Source: Hydractinia symbiolongicarpus
Taxonomy: Eukaryota; Cnidaria; Hydrozoa; Anthoathecata; Hydractiniidae
Assembly (NCBI RefSeq): GCF_029227915.1
Contig: NC_079887.1
Coordinates: 22,875,650 to 22,939,649, forward strand
DNA length: 64,000 nucleotides
Reading direction: 5' to 3'
The translations under genes were made by a program, and so were the position numbers. Of the stretch, positions 10,311-21,877 are shown in pieces. The notes beneath the pieces are model-generated. The model had not been told where the DNA came from. It searched no databases and saw nothing but the letters and a program-made list of their open reading frames with translations. Each line of letters opens with the position of its first letter. Within the stretch, counting starts at the first letter, position 1.

Positions 10311-11210
10311 ATGGAAACAGTTCTTACACCTATATTAATGTTATATATTGGGGACATTTTGCAAAAAACAAAAAAGGTTTGCAAAGTGTTTTTGATATCA
10401 AGAGGTAAAAAAAAGTGTTTTATTTCAGCTAAAATTGTGGAAAAGTCATTTTACACCCGAATCACAATGTGTTCGTTTCACTCGATTTACGACATACTAT
10501 ATACCTGCGCTAAAGCGCTCCACCTGGATGTATGGGAAAGTTTACGATTCTTATTAAGCGCTCAACTTGCTGTTCAACACAGTTACATGTAGCTAAACAT
10601 GGCATTTCAACGCCGCGCCTCTCCCCCTATCTACTTCCATATATAACACCTCGTTCTCCTTCAGTTGCGACATTACCAGGTGGAAAATTGGCATGAATCT
10701 CTTATGGTAAAACAAGAGATTGATAAGAGATTGTGTCATCATTACTAGGCATTTTTGCTTTCGACCTTTGTTTACATCATTTATAAAGTTTAAACATTAA
10801 TTTTGCCTTTTTCCTCATCGATGGTAGCCTTTTTGAGCGTTTGACGTTTTCTAGCTGTTGATGTTCTGATTTAGCAAAGTGTAAGACAAATAAATAGTTC
10901 CTTTTAGCTACTGTAGTCACATATTCCTTAGCAGTAATAATATTAACAACAAATTTCTTCACAAAATTATAACCAAATGCTGTAGGGCATGTGTCCTTTC
11001 TCTGTATTTGAAATACCCTTATTCTGTGTGTTCTTCTGTCACGATCGTGTCGTGCTAACTAACAAAAGATGTATGTTTTACACCGAGTTTGTTGCGCGTA
11101 GTGAATCAAACATGAGCTCTGATTTTTATGAATAACACATTTTGGATGTAGTAGAGTCTCCTTTTGTTGGCCTTTTTGTCTTTTAAATATTCAGCCATGT
11201 AGAAATCTTA
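10311..11210. other. Intergenic stretch, no firm gene
   Basis: One minus-strand frame at 10777-10962 encodes a lysine-rich 61-residue peptide with no recognisable domain and no supporting splice sites. I do not call it as a gene. Nothing else stands out. Confidence 0.35.
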
Positions 11211-11878
11211 AACAAACCAAATAAAGATTTTGGTTTAAACATAGATTGTGACGGGCCAGAGCATAGTCAGCTAGATAGCCATTTGTATTCTGTCAAGATT
11301 TTTATTCTGTTTGGTGCTCTTTATCCTAGCCGACATTATTTTTTCTTTTTTGTTATTATCGCCAATATGATTTACAGCCTATGCTGTAGCTAGTTAAGCC
11401 ATGATACCTCTATGATTTTGTGGAAACTGGTGATAATTTTTGAACTCTCTGCAGACCTCATTTCGCAAATTACACTTGTTATGTGCTTGTTTTAACTGAA
11501 TGGGTAGTAACAAAATAAATTTCTCCCAAAATATATTTCTGTGTCGATACTTTAGACAAACGGGGCAACGACACGTGGCTAAAGCTTGTGTTTTTTATTG
11601 TAAGCGAAGATGTAAAGTAATTTTAACAAATTTCCTGAAAACAAAAAATGAAATGGAGGATGACGTCGCAACAAAAAAAGCTAGCTAGCTGTTTCTGCAA
11701 TGATGGGGTAATAAAAGATTTTATAGCCATTGTTTGCATTTAGGATAGAGTATCAGCGAAGATTTTTTTTTAAACAATAGGTTACACCCAAAACGCTGAA
11801 TGGCTGTTAGTGCTATATCGGATTTGCGATATTTTGTACCTGTACCAAGGTGCTCGACCTACAGGTGTGGCATGGTTT
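11211..11878. repeat. 667 bp repeated module, copy b
   Basis: This is the partner of 7866-8533, offset by 3,345 bp. Here it stands outside the larger segmental repeat, which implies that the module moves or is duplicated on its own. The flanks after 11878 differ completely from those after 8533. Confidence 0.85.
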
Positions 11879-12800
11879 ACTTTCACTTAAGCGCTCAGCC
11901 AGGCGTTCAGCGCTTTATTACTGATGGCTTAACCCGGAGTTTCGACGCTGGATCTTCCGGATAGTCCTTTTAAAAACAGCCGAATTCTGTCTGTATGTGC
12001 GCTAAATGGTATTAAAGCAGCATTAAAAGCCCTAAAATTGGCTCACGCCAATTAAATATGAATCCCAGCTAACTTTAAGTGACCTTTTTTTTATGCGTAC
12101 AACGTCAGGTCTTGGCGATGGCAGTATGCTTGGTTTGTTTCTTTTTCTTTAATCTAAATATCTTTTATTCTGGGAACATTTCTTTTTATATGCTTTTGGA
12201 TGTTAAGTTAAATATAAATAGATTGAGAGTCTCAAACTAGCTATAGCTGTATTTTGGTATTTTTGTTCTTTATTTTATTTGATAGATATTCTATTGTCTT
12301 TTCTGTGTTATCTTCACCAGCTTGACTTTTACTAAGCTAAGCTTAGTATTGGGCTTTCTATATCCACCGCTAGCAGTTAGTTGGCTGCAACAACATTTTC
12401 AATTATTTTTTTTTCATTTACGATAAATGCAGCCAAGTAGCTATCCGTTGATCGTGTTATAGATCTAGTAAAAGTTTATTGATTGAATAAGAGGTATTCT
12501 GAACATAATTTACCAAATGGTTTAGATTAATCTTCGCTCGAAATTAATTTTTGTTTTTTCAAAAGACTACATTTTTATTTAAACTAACAATTAATTTAAA
12601 AGAATATGTCATAAAAAAATATTTTTTTAATTAATTGTTCCCAAAGATTTGTTCCTTTTTATTTCGAAGGTGTTGGAGAAAAAAGAGCTTTTTTGTTTAT
12701 AGTTCAAAACTAAAAGATGAATAAGGAAAAGAAAAGACAATTAGCATTACACAAGCAATATATACAGCAACAAAACACTAAGAAAGTTATTAAAATGGTT
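11879..12800. other. Intergenic, 3' side of the minus-strand GPCR
   Basis: No coding frame is seen. A short hairpin attggctcacgccaat lies at about 12037. The remainder is AT-rich with homopolymer runs. Confidence 0.4.
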
Positions 12801-12806
12801 TTATTT
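12801..12806 (-). promoter_or_regulatory. Likely polyadenylation signal of the GPCR at 12822
   Basis: The plus-strand tttatt reads AATAAA on the minus strand, about 16 bases after the stop codon of the receptor. The match is perfect, but AATAAA is frequent in AT-rich DNA. Confidence 0.4.
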
Positions 12807-12821
12807 TTTCTTTGTTTTTCT

Positions 12822-13745
12822 TTATCTCAGTCTTTTTGTAAGTCGGTTCCACACTTTTCTTCCAGGTGCAGTTGACAACAAAACATAAATAAAAGCATCC
12901 GTCGCTGTACCAACTGGATAGGTTATCATACTCATCACACTTAAAATTTCGCTATTACTGATACGGCCTGTATAAATAAGAAAATGCACGAGGTCTGGAA
13001 TTACTATGAAAACAAAAAACGTTATGATTAAGAGGCTTGGTAACAACGACGCTGCAATAACGTCAGGGGTTTTCGTTTTGTGACTTGTCTCAGAAGCCCG
13101 AATGACGTAGGCTGAGTTATCTCTTTCTTCCGCTACCTTTTTGTCATCTTCCAATCTGTTCTGTGAAATATTCATTTGAAAACGACTTATCGAATTTGTT
13201 TTTTGCCTCGACATTCTTATTGAGTAAACAATATACATGTATGTCGGAAATGATATAAGTAAAAACATCAAATCGAGGATAGGAAATATGTAGGAGAAAT
13301 AAGTATGCAGAACTTTGGAATTGATCTCAACATATATAAGTTGACAGCCCACAGAAATTATGGTGATTATTATTGTGAAAAACCACATGCCACCCAGCAA
13401 GCATTTCGTTTTTTTTTATGACCAATACAATGGATAAGTTAAATGCAAATAAATCTGAAGGAAACGATCAATTGTTAAGAATATCATGATGAAATAATAC
13501 GGTAAGATGAAATTAAAATACACAAGCAACGCAATGTGAACCAATGATCCTTTCATAAAAATTGCTGATAATTTCCAAATGACTGCTGTTGAACACATAA
13601 CAATACCGGAACAGCTCAGATGAAGAAGAAATATCTTCTGGATTTTTGAGATTTTGATGGAATGTTTATATAGCAGGTAGAATCCAACGCTATGCAGACA
13701 CAAAGGAATTACGTTAATGATGGAAATGACAATGTTCCACGCCAT
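12822..13745 (-). pseudogene. Class A-like GPCR with one in-frame stop in the second intracellular loop
   Basis: The start is ATG at 13745, with a good caccATGg context. The frame runs 308 codons to 12822 and is interrupted once by TAA at 13416-13418 (codon 110). Reading continues in the same frame on both sides, so this is a single nonsense codon, not a frameshift. Before it lie TM1-TM3 and a DRF motif (residues 93-95). After it lie TM4-TM7, with basic residues after TM5. TM6 has a proline but no CWxP. TM7 has DAFIY in place of NPxxY. The receptor would sit in the plasma membrane, and the ligand is unknown. It is a divergent rhodopsin-like receptor of the single-exon kind common in cnidarians. 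The stop lies just before a run of A residues. It could be a true loss, a polymorphism or a base error. Confidence 0.75.
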
Positions 13746-14279
13746 GGTGAAAGTGTATTCTTGCAAGAGGAGACCGTCAGCTGATAGCGCACAGCAGTAC
13801 GTTGTAATCTCAATGTAATTTTGTTAACTCGATGTCGTAATAACTTTTTGAACACAAAACAATATTATTGATGGTTACATCAATTACAGTTCTTGATTCT
13901 GAATAATGTCTTCTATGGTTAAAACACCTTAACTGCAAATGGTATTTCCGTATAACTTTGTCCAAAAAGTTTTTTTTTATTTTTACTTTTGTGTATATAT
14001 ATCATGAACTATCTCATTTTCTTTGCACTTTTTCAAGAGAGTGTTACAGTTCTAGCAAATTGAATCTTTTTTTTTTCTTTTATAAAAAAAAATAAAAAAT
14101 AAAAACACGCTTCCACCTGTCGTAATATTGCTTTTTTGTACTTCTGAATAAACGTGTAATGCTTTGTTTTTCAATTTTTCTCCTATCATCAGATTTTAGT
14201 AAAAGATTTTAATCATTATGACAAAAAATACGTTTCCAGAAAAATGCGCATCCGTGTATCAAAACGTCCATTCAAAAAT
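13746..14279. other. Upstream of the minus-strand GPCR, no gene
   Basis: AT-rich sequence with poly-T and poly-A runs at about 13970-14105. It probably holds the receptor promoter, but no element can be placed. Confidence 0.35.
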
Positions 14280-14430
14280 AATGGCAAATCAATTTTGACA
14301 GATTCAAAAAAATCGATATTAACAAGCCAAAAATCAATTTTCAATTTTTCCGAAAAACTAAAAATTGATTTCACCTTGAAAAAATCAATTTTCAATTTTT
14401 CGACAATAATGAAAATTGATTTTTGAATTC
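14280..14430. repeat. Cluster of short inverted/direct TCAATTTT repeats
   Basis: The words aaatcaattttcaattttt and its inverse aaaattgattt alternate about six times over 150 bp. The stretch can fold into several hairpins. Both strands are open here only because the repeat lacks stop codons, so the 60- and 94-codon frames are not genes. Confidence 0.6.
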
Positions 14431-15897
14431 GAAACAAAAAATTGCGTTTAAAATACATTTCCCTAAACTCTGCAAGTCCGACATGAAACGAAAAGATCAA
14501 ATAATTTATTTTCTAATGAACAGACGGCTTTTAAAGAAAAAGAGACTCACTACCAAAACTGCAACAGTGGACTGGGTTCTAAATTGAGACGGGGGTGCAT
14601 CTGAGTCCGTGCACATAATGCCGCAATAGCGGGTGGGATGTATGTCTGGATTAGTTTTGAATTTTCCAGACAAAAAAATTATATCTAAATAAAAACGTCT
14701 TCATTTCACACAACGTGTTTTCGTACGAAAGATCGTCTGAAATTCAATAATGATTTACTTCACATTCTGTTACAACTGCAGCGATTGGATCCTGAGAGCA
14801 TCACAAGTGACAAGGCAAGTTTTAGCAAGGCGTTTCCAGGTATGATTTAGATTTGTGTTGCTACAAAAGGTTTATAAGACTCGTACGTTTTAGTTTGAGC
14901 CCAGTGATATTTAGAAACGCCATTTTGAATCTTTATTAAAAAACATTTGAAAATGGTTCAAAAACCTTTTTAATCAGGTCATGATAATTTGGTTGCGGAT
15001 CTTTTTTTTAATTTTTGCACTCTTTTTTGGGAGAAAATCGTGAAAATAAGTTCTGCAAGAGTAGATAAGTTGACTAATCGCAAATTTAAGTTCATTGCAA
15101 TTCTTGAATACAGGAGTCAGGCAGTCGTAATGTTCTGGAGAAAAATGTTGACTCAAAAAATGTTGTAAATTTGCTTTTTTCTCATGTCTCTTCATCGCAA
15201 AAACAAATTCCAAAAAAATTCTCTTACAAAAAATTTATTTAGACCAGTTTGATAAAAGAAACTCAAAACTTTTTTTTACTACTATCATAGTTTCTGAGTT
15301 GCTGAATTTAGCATTTTTTGGAGACGTCGATAGATATCAATTTTTCCATGTGTACAGAAAACATTCTAAGTGATTCTCCATTCAAACAGATAAAATGTGT
15401 TCCAGATTTAGGACCAAATACCTTATCCAGCTCAAAGAAAGTGGGGATGTGCTTCTAAAGCACAGTGTCAAATACATAATCTAAGTTTTATGCCGTATAA
15501 ATAAAAAGTGGTTAAAAAGTTATTTTTTTGTCCACCTGGATCTGCAACACGTTTACTTGCACTAATCGCTCAGCCTGGTGCCAATCACAATTAATTTTTG
15601 AATATCTATCTATCGAACTTATTATGAAAAGTAAAAAATGCTAGACAACTGTATTTGCTTTGCAGAAGTAACAATAGGCTTCATCATAAGTTCTGTGAAT
15701 GTTGGTTTATGAAAAATATATTATATCTTTAATGCTCCGTGTGACACAGTTTACCCTTACCAAGTCTTAACCTGGACAGACCCGCTCCAAGTTAATATTA
15801 CTTCTGGCTATACTTTCCCAAATTTTGTCATTTCATAAAAGAAACCTAAAAATCTACAAAAGTTTTTTATGAAATATAGGTTTCTGTTTGTCATGAC

Positions 15898-15940
15898 AAC
15901 ATGCAATGCACCAACATGCAATGCACCAACATGCAATGCC
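15898..15940. repeat. 15-bp tandem repeat, about 2.8 copies
   Basis: The unit aacatgcaatgcacc is repeated twice, followed by a partial copy ending tgcc. The copies are identical. Confidence 0.85.
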
Positions 15941-16024
15941 TTGCAAACCTAACTAGCTATATACTAAAGTCTTGACTGCTCACTGTTATGGAAGGTCCAA
16001 ATAGCTAGAATGCCTTGATAAATC

Positions 16025-16048
16025 TTTTGTGTAGCTAGCTACACAAAA
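16025..16048. other. Perfect 24-bp palindrome
   Basis: The left arm ttttgtgtagct is followed immediately by its exact inverse agctacacaaaa, with no spacer. The function is unknown. Confidence 0.8.
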
Positions 16049-16426
16049 ATAATATATTGAGCTCTTTTACTTTATTGCTTAATTATTTAATAACAAATAT
16101 GCCCCTGGAGTGCTGGCATGGTACTAGCTAGGTAGCCTTAAATTACAAAATTAATATTATCCAGATGTGACCATCCCTCATCATCAGACATCAGAAAGGC
16201 GTTTCTGTTCTTTACTTTTCATTGTGGGGTACCTTAAATTCTTGTAAATCCAATAAAAAAAAATGTGAAGCAGAAAACAATTTATTTCCAAAGTTATAGA
16301 TGTGACGTAGACATTTGACAATAAACAAACACTTGTATAAGAATAGTTTCTATTCACCAGTTTCAAGAACTTAAATAATTTTACTAGTAAGGATAGAAAA
16401 AAAAGTTAAATGCACATATAAAAAAA

Positions 16427-17106
16427 TTACAAATTGTTTAAAATTGCTAAGATATCAAAAACATTAACCGTAACGGTCTCGTAAAACTCGTTACGGCAAT
16501 GGGGGCATCGTAATTCCGTCCATTGATCCACACACGTGGAGCATCCAAGTACTTGTTTGCAACACATTGAAATTGCAATTGTTGAAGCACTTATGTCTTG
16601 ACACACAACACACTTGAATGTTTCTTTTAAAAGTTCAATGAGTAGCGTTGATTTCAGCAATACTCCGACATTTCTTGGTAGCAATATATTTTCTTGCAAC
16701 ATAGACTTTATTTTGTCAATACTTTTTCTCACATGATTATCCCCTCCAGTTAATTGTTTAGAAGTTCCGACGAATTCTTCACGTTTAACGGAAAAAATCT
16801 TTTTCGCACTGCATCGCCAAAATGTATTGTCTAAAAAACCAAACATTTTCAGTTATTTTACCCTAGCTTTTTTAAAACTTCTTTCCATATACAATGATTC
16901 CTAAACTGAGAATATAAATTTTCTTGCTTTCAAATATTACTTAAAGAACGCACCACGAATAGCAGCAGTATCTTCCATTTGAAGACCATTTGATTGTACA
17001 AGTATTAATGGTTGTACACTGAATCCCTCTTCTGCAAGGCTAATGATCGGTGGAGCATTTGCATTGGTTGGCGACAGTGAAAAGTATTGTATTCTTGAAA
17101 TTTCAC
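16427..17106 (-). CDS. Atypical RING-finger protein, with a probable upstream exon
   Basis: The 3' exon (16427 to about 16846, or to 16828 if the acceptor gttttttag is used) encodes up to 139 residues. Near the C-terminus is a zinc-binding pattern: C79-x2-C82-x12-C95-C96-x5-C102-x2-C105-x8-C114-x2-C117, with CPHC as the last pair. It lacks the usual histidine, so it is an all-cysteine RING variant and would be a candidate E3 ubiquitin ligase. Upstream on the same strand, 17106 down to 16954 or 16941 looks like a second exon. It has an aaaatttag acceptor and an open frame in phase 1 (GEISRIQYFSLSPTN...EDTAAIR). Using the donor gtgcgt at 16953 joins it in frame to the acceptor at 16828. Using gtaata at 16940 does not. 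The full 5' end is not found. Confidence is high for the RING exon and moderate for the join. Confidence 0.6.
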
Positions 17107-17284
17107 CTAAATTTTAATTTTTTTTTTTTAAACAAAACATAAAGAAGAATCATTTATTAAAAATAATTTGTGTATGATTTTTAAACTACGCACTTTTGTT
17201 ATAAGAAATGTGAAAGTAAATAAATAAATAATATAAATTAAAAAGAAAAATTCCACAAAAGAAATAAAAGTACAGCTTTCCCTA

Positions 17285-17440
17285 TCATGTTTGCCAGTGA
17301 GACTTTTATGATAAATCCATCTGATTTTCGTTTTCTCGACGTTGGCAACGGAGACGAAAAAGAAGATGACGGTAGTGGCGAACACGAATGTGGTAGTGGT
17401 TGAGAAGGAATAAATTGACAAATCGAGAAGGTAAATCGAT
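17285..17440 (-). other. Possible coding segment, Pro/Ser-rich with basic patch
   Basis: In one minus-strand frame this reads as a proline- and serine-rich run followed by SRKRKSDGF, which looks like a nuclear localisation patch, then a short hydrophobic end. It lies between the RING exons and the decayed exon at 17564. I found no donor giving the phase needed for the next exon. The longer 109-codon frame over the same bases is hydrophobic and less convincing. Confidence 0.25.
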
Positions 17441-17563
17441 AAGAAAAGCTGCAACATACATGTAGAGAAATGTAAAAATCAAAAAATCTTAGAACAACAT
17501 ATTTTTCTAACGAAATGCCAAATTAAAATAACTGAAGTAAATATAATAATGTCTTATACATAC

Positions 17564-17663
17564 TTCTTGAACTGCTGTTGCTACAATCTGTTCTAAATGG
17601 GCTTTTGAAACCCTTGGCGACAATCGATTTTACGGAATAACCTCTTTCTCCTGGATACCGCGA
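17564..17663 (-). pseudogene. Decayed exon with RYPGERGYSVKS and SPRVSKAHLEQIV motifs
   Basis: The segment is bounded by a good acceptor (tatcttacag) and donor (gtatgt) on the minus strand. The first third reads RYPGERGYSVKSI in one frame. The rest reads RLSPRVSKAHLEQIVATAVQE in another frame. The two halves resemble the start of a gene family seen in many cnidarian and fish genomes and often linked to mobile DNA. That identification is from memory and is tentative. A small deletion seems to have removed the piece between the halves and shifted the frame, so the exon is broken. Confidence 0.45.
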
Positions 17664-17869
17664 CTGTAAGATATTGCTTATCTCTTTATAAGTTTTTTTT
17701 GAGAAAAAAGAGAAAAAATTTCTTCAGTAAAAATTTTATTCATGTCTGTTTCTGTGGTAAAACAAACAACATTTAACTGAATCCTACGAATGTTATACAA
17801 CTCTTTACACTTCACGTCAATTGATCGGATAGGCCAGAATTATCACATGACTTGTCACATAAGTTGTTA

Positions 17870-18420
17870 CTCTTTTAGGCATTTACGAGTTAAAATTTTT
17901 CAATTTTTGATTTAACTGAAAAATTAATAATTTAATTTGATTTTTGAATTTCTATTTAAACCAAAATCAAAAATTGAACTTGAATTTCAATTCTTGATAT
18001 AAATGAAATTTGATTTAATTTTCAAATTTGAAATTCTATTAAAAATCAAAAATTTGGAAATTGATATTACATTTTAGGATTTTTAGCACCAAATGACCCA
18101 AAGTAATCCTTAGGTTCGGAGAGCGCACTTTTTTTTCAAAATATGAAGTTCTTTTTTTGTTTTTTGATTTGAATTGAATTGAAAAAGAAAAATTGATAAA
18201 AATATTAAAATTTGTTTTCATTTTAAAATGAAAATTGAATGTCCCTTTTAGGTCACGTCATTAAATAATTTTGATTTTTGTTTTCAAATTAAATTAAAAA
18301 TCGAAATTAGCAACTATTTCTAAATTTCAATTTTATCTAAATTAAAAATCAACACGCATTCATATTTGTCAAAAATAAAATTTCATTTCAGTCTAAAAGA
18401 CCAAAATAAAATCTCATTTC
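17870..18420. repeat. AT-rich low-complexity tract with aaattgaa/ttcaattt words
   Basis: Alternating copies of the words gaaattgaa and ttcaattttt in both orientations extend over about 550 bp, similar in style to 14280-14430. No coding sequence is seen. Confidence 0.5.
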
Positions 18421-20802
18421 GCGCAAAATATTCAGCTAAACACAAATTACCAATTTGACGTTGTACCTCGTGATAGTACCAACGTGCAACATACAGTTAC
18501 ATGTCTATTTACAAATGGATCATTCTAGCCTATGTCGACCTAAAGATCTATCCTTTCTTCTAGGCTTGGTGCATTGTCAAACTAGCATTTTTTTTAAAGT
18601 AATTTTGACGAATGCACGAATAAATCTATGCGGCAAAAACATTGACGTAAGTTTTTTTCATGCAAATAATTGTCCAACAATGTATCATATTAATTTCAGA
18701 ATATATTTCGATTCAACGAGAATCATCATCAACTAAAATAAAACAAAAAGAGAATGAAAATTATACACAATATTCACATCAACTATTCACACTAAAGTCT
18801 ACTAAAATAAGTTGTGTATTGTCTATTTACGGCATGATATGATTTTAAAGCATGGTTTGAAAAAAGCATGCTAACGTGGGTCTGTATTGTTTACTTGCTC
18901 CCAGCTAAAGCAGAAACAAAAAAGCGCTTTGAGGCACTTTTATATTTTTGTTTGAGCTGCTATGAGTAGAGATTTTGATAGATTTTTCTATAACAGGTTA
19001 AATATAGTTTTGAAGCAATATGTTTTTTTTTACAATTTTAACTTGTCCTTTAACCGAAACTTACTTAGTTATAGCATGAGTTCGAGTGTGTAACCTTTCT
19101 ACCGCCACCTCACGCAAGTTGGATGTTGATAGTTAAAAGCAACGAAGAAAAAGTAAGAAGACGATTGCTTTGTACCTAAAATTTTGACGTGATTTTTAAC
19201 CAATTTTTTAGTCACTTCACTTATTAGTACCTACTGTAATTATCAAACAGAATAAATTTAATCAAGGGAGTTATATATTATATTATATTATATTTATTTA
19301 TTTGTTTTTCTTTCTTTGGAGTGTTTCATTAACTTTTTTTTTTCGGGTTAATATTTATTGTTGGTGTTGACCTTTCTATCGTCAGCTGAAGATTTATATA
19401 AGAAAAACAAAACGCGACAGGTGGAAGGAAGATCTGTACAAAATCATTCATATTTTTTTTCAATTACATGTTTTTATTGGAAAACCGCGCTGAAGGGAAC
19501 TACTGAATTGTAAAAGAAACGCCAAACATATGCTCAACTGTTTTTTTCTTTATTCCCAAAGGCATGTTAAGGAACAGTTTTTTTTTACTTTGAACTCCAT
19601 GTACACGTGTATTGTTTATAAGAAGATAACTTTAAGTATCTGTATTAAAATCAGTAAGGTTCATAGCAACTGTAATTTGACTATATTTGGATACAAAGGC
19701 TCCTCTCCAATTCGCATCATGACGTATCACTATTAACCATACAATAATTATTGCGTTGTGGTTCTGCGCTATTTTTTTGTGGCGTGAATTATTGCACCAT
19801 TTCATTTCATTTCCAATTTTTAATCTTTTTTAAAGCCCCTTTGTTATCTACAATAGGCATTTTTTGACATAAACTATTGCGGCCTGCCATATTCATATTG
19901 AATTTGAGACATTTACCTCACATGCGAACACTTATCAACGCAATTTTAGGCGAAAAACTGCAATAAATTATGTCGCATTTATTCTTGCCTACAATGAACC
20001 AAAACCTCGAGGCTTTTTTAATTTTTTTGATGAGGTCAAAAGATTTTTGCACCTGGCGCTTTTTTCGTGACTTGATCGTGTGACAAAATTTCAGTTAAAT
20101 CATAGAACTAATATTTTTACACTTTTTTTTCTTTTCATTTCAAAGGGATAGATTTTTTTCGTATTTTTCATCACACATGCCAAAGTTAGCATTTTTGGCG
20201 CAAGACGCAAGAGAATTCTTTACTCCTGACACAATATGTCATGTTAACATAATAGTCATCTCACGTCTCTTCCTATAGAGGATACAAGAAACTTTCTACT
20301 TCAAGAGAGCAAAGTAATTAACAAGCAAATTTTCAAGAAAAGACTTGGGATTTGAACTTTCCAAACGAGATTTTATAAATGGCATGCATATTTTTGGAAT
20401 TGCATAATCGAAGAATGCCAATTTGCAATTTTGCTATTATCATCATTTGTGAAGTCAAATTTTCTGCTATCTGCATATCGGCATTTGGTGAGAGTAAGTT
20501 TTATTAAAAACATTATTGGACTGGATTTTGCGTTCGTATCCGTGACAATTTCCATCTAAAGATTTATTCAATTTTACTGTGGGTTTTGGTTGATGTCGTT
20601 ATCGAAATCATTCTGTATCCGCGTAAATATTATTTTGATTAGCGTTTTAAGCTCTACATAATGTAGTTTTTTGTTGTCAATAGGAAAGCAGGTAAACCAA
20701 TTTTTTAAAAAGGTTTTTTCATATAAAGTAACAGTTTCTCCTAATCAATCAATTTTTCCGTCGACCAATGAACTGGTTATTATAATAATGCATAGGTTTC
20801 CT
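18421..20802. other. Intergenic, no gene seen
   Basis: AT-rich DNA with a short tattata microsatellite at about 19276-19310. The open frames of 60-93 codons lack domains, good starts or coding-like composition. Confidence 0.4.
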
Positions 20803-20843
20803 AATTTTGATTTCTTCGTTGTGTCACAGAGAAATATATCTTA

Positions 20844-20965
20844 GCCTCGCATTGTTGCAACCTCGTCCCCAGGGTATATTGTATCTTTTCTGGCCCCGGG
20901 ATGGCAATACGGGCATGGCCCTGGAGGATGCCTCGTCACGTGACCCTCCAATACACAGTTCTTCT
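20844..20965. mobile_element. Remnant of a CCTCGTCCCCAGGGT-type repeat
   Basis: The words gcaacctcgtccccagggta, ggccccgggatgg and catggccctggaggatgcctcg resemble a GC-rich dispersed repeat end that is common in cnidarian genomes. This is from memory and cannot be checked here. It stands out by GC content from its AT-rich surroundings. Identical or near-identical copies are at 23738-23859 and 26632-26753. The minus-strand ORF through it is not a gene. Confidence 0.4.
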
Positions 20966-21877
20966 GTGTGTAGTACTTAATAAGATTTGTCTCATTTAAG
21001 CAAAGTTTTATATATGACTTTGCAGAGCTAAGCAAACTCGGTGATTTACGTAACAGATACGCGTGGCGAGTTTGTTATGATTCCTCTCATACGCAACACA
21101 CAAACTGCTAGCATATTGCCCTTGATTGTTTGTGTAAATGTATAATTATACAATAATGTTATTTAGGCCGCTTTTTACTTGAAGAAATTGAAGCAATTTA
21201 GTTATGTGTATTTTACTGAATTAGTGGGCTAGCAAGCACTGGGTTACAAAACTAACTTTTGTAGCTAGAGTGGTGGAAATTGGTATATGATTTGCCCAAC
21301 TGATCATAGCACTTCGTTGGTTCTCTAAGGTGCAAATATGACTACAAAATTTTCAAATGGACGTGTCATTCTAGGTGCCTGACTGAAAGTAGCTAGGAAG
21401 AAATTTAACTTCATATTAAAATTCCCTTTTTTAATCATTTTGACTGAACTTTAGAATTCTCATTTACTGTAAGTTCATATCTGTGTCTACATTACTGTTT
21501 TTATATGATGACCAAGTTGCTTTTATATTATTTTTTTGCACAAAATTTATTTAAACAACAGTTAACTGAAACTACATTCGTATATATATTATGTTAAGCG
21601 AAAGAGGCTTCGAAAAAGTATTTACTTTCGAAGTCATTTTTGCATTTACAATTTGTGGCCTCAACATTTTTTAAAAAGCCACCCATTACTGATAAATTCT
21701 GCTTCTTCATTTCCTAATGACATGTTCTTAAAACACCTTACAGATATACAAAAATGAGGTTTTTTTGGTTTTAAACATAAAAATTAAAACAAAAAATTTA
21801 TCAAAAGCATTAGGCTGTTTGAAAATTAAAATCGACCAGTCCACATGTAATATATCGAATCAATATATATTACTGTC

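Larger units (their letters stand above)
14431..16426. other. Intergenic, no firm gene
   Basis: A minus-strand frame at 14974-15213, with an internal ATG at about 15195, encodes a 70-odd residue basic peptide of plausible composition (MKRHEKKANLQHFLSQHF...). It has no domain I recognise and I do not call it a gene. A 15-bp tandem (aacatgcaatgcacc, about 2.8 copies) lies at 15898-15940 and a perfect palindrome at 16025-16048. The remainder shows nothing. Confidence 0.35.

Noticed and set aside
14216-14500. Overlapping ORFs on both strands
   Set aside because: They arise from alternating aaatcaatttt and aaaattgattt words that contain no stop in some frames.
17128-17457. 109-codon hydrophobic minus-strand ORF
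   Set aside because: Long runs of Phe, Ile and Thr come from AT-rich sequence. Another frame of the same strand gives a more protein-like reading, which is itself only weakly supported.
20841-21035. 64-codon minus-strand ORF, repeated at 23735 and 26629
   Set aside because: It covers a GC-rich dispersed-repeat remnant. The repeated identity follows from the tandem duplication.
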